A stretch of DNA of 21,098 nt from a virus. Within the stretch, counting starts at the first letter, position 1; each line of letters opens with the position of its first letter. The notes beneath the pieces were generated by a model. That model did no database searches, was not told the DNA's origin, and saw only the letters and a program-made list of their open reading frames with translations. The stretch spans positions 1 through 21,098 of the IMG/VR virus record IMGVR_UViG_3300026116_000651; one strand, 5' to 3'. Below are positions 20,463 through 21,098 of the stretch, piece after piece. The position numbers and the translations under genes are program-made.

Positions 20463-21098
20463 ATGAGAGAAATCCCGGCGTCCGAGCTCATCAAGACACT
20501 GCTCGATGGCGCGCCGACCAAGGTTTTCGACTTCACGAAGGTGCTGCCGAGCGGCGAGCGAGTCACTGCGAAGATCCGGCTGCGCTTCTTACGCGTCGAG
20601 GAGAATCACGTCGCCCTGCGCGCTGCCCAGGAGTACGCGAAGAACAGCGGTGAGCTCCAGGGCTACAACGACATGTACCGGGAGGCTCAGGCCGTCGAGG
20701 TGCTGACGTTGGCTCTGTGCCATGTCGATCTGTTCACGCGGCCCGACGGGACCACGTTCTATCCGCCGCAATTCACTGACTCGCGCCAGTTTCGCGCCTC
20801 GTTCAACGAGGTCGAAATGTCGGTGCTCCTCAACTGCTACCAAATCCTCAAGAGCGAATACGGTGCGCTCGAGACGCTCGACGAGCAGGATTCAGACACC
20901 TGGACTGCGAGGCTGAGTGATGAGCTCAGAGGCCCTTTTTGGCTGTCGCAGTTGGACTCGCTTCACTGGCCCGGCCAGATCTTGCACCTGGCGAAGCAAA
21001 ATCGCGCTCTCCGCTCCGAGCTTGGACGACCGCTACCGAGCTTGGATCCTATCTCGGGATCCGCCCTCGCGAGCTCTACCTCGGACATTGGCGACTCC
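20463..21098 (+). CDS. Probable tail assembly chaperone, partial at right edge
   Basis: An open frame of 212 codons from ATG 20463 to the edge, with no stop, so the C-terminus is missing. GAGGGG at 20453-20458 lies four bases ahead. It begins MREIPASELIKTLLDGAPTK, with a strand pair around VFDFTKVLPSGERVTAKIRL. It continues as helices (LRAAQEYAKNSGELQGYNDM, EVEMSVLLNCYQILKSEYGA) and IGPF-like LRGPFWLSQLDSLHWPG. It sits after the tail tube, the usual slot for tail assembly chaperones that guide tape-measure assembly. No tape measure is inside the window. The frame contains a candidate -1 slip site at 20933-20939. Confidence 0.6.
   Translation, partial: MREIPASELIKTLLDGAPTKVFDFTKVLPSGERVTAKIRLRFLRVEENHVALRAAQEYAKNSGELQGYNDMYREAQAVEVLTLALCHVDLFTRPDGTTFYPPQFTDSRQFRASFNEVEMSVLLNCYQILKSEYGALETLDEQDSDTWTARLSDELRGPFWLSQLDSLHWPGQILHLAKQNRALRSELGRPLPSLDPISGSALASSTSDIGDS
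20933..20939 (+). other. Candidate -1 frameshift heptamer CCCTTTT
   Basis: In the reading frame this reads C CCT TTT, an X-XXY-YYZ heptamer (CCC, TTT, T). Slipping back one base gives CCC TTT and enters a frame that has its last stop at 20921-20923 and then stays open to the window edge. Tail assembly chaperone genes of many phages use a -1 shift at this kind of site. Confidence 0.4.

Overview
This is a contiguous piece of a tailed bacteriophage or prophage genome with a contractile tail. By eye the DNA is GC-rich (about 60-65%), with strong G/C at third codon positions and many GTG starts, which suggests a high-GC bacterial host. No host gene, integrase, tRNA or lysis gene is visible, so neither the host nor the lifestyle can be fixed. 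All supported genes lie on the + strand, and most are translationally coupled by 1- to 4-base start/stop overlaps.

Early/replication region (1-5492): an unbroken chain of genes joined by ATGA/GTGA overlaps. It opens with small unknown proteins, two of them with a membrane segment. Next come a D12-class DNA adenine methyltransferase with an unusual DPAY motif, a small unknown protein, a possible ribbon-helix-helix protein, a lambda-O-like replication initiator and a DnaB-type helicase. The initiator gene carries six exact 12-bp direct repeats followed by four GATC sites in 23 bp. This arrangement resembles the intragenic origin of lambda gene O and is the best origin candidate.

Switch region (5493-7551): a 331-aa protein with a CxxCxGxG zinc motif like that of lambda Q, a 144-aa putative DNA-binding protein, and a mostly non-coding stretch before the terminase genes. 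That stretch holds a 44-bp dyad with three nested symmetric blocks on one axis, and three direct repeats spaced exactly 20 bp apart. It is the natural place for late-gene control and/or the packaging site. The repeats also resemble the multi-repeat ends of IS21-family elements.

Packaging and head region (7552-15625): small and large terminase, and a portal apparently split into two coupled reading frames. These are followed by a P-loop kinase-like protein, a zinc-ribbon protein, several small probable virion proteins, a GroES-like protein, a scaffold and the major capsid protein. No prohead protease is visible between portal and capsid.

Neck and tail region (15640-21098): a connector, unknown neck/tail proteins, an HK97 gp10-like protein, tail sheath and tail tube, then an intrinsic terminator. 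Last is a gene running off the right edge, probably the tail assembly chaperone, with a candidate -1 frameshift site. The sheath and tube establish myovirus morphology.

The observations most worth following are the intragenic iteron/GATC origin candidate, the dyad plus 20-bp-phased repeats before the terminase, the GroES-like gene beside the capsid genes, the split portal with the kinase-like gene after it, and the candidate frameshift site.
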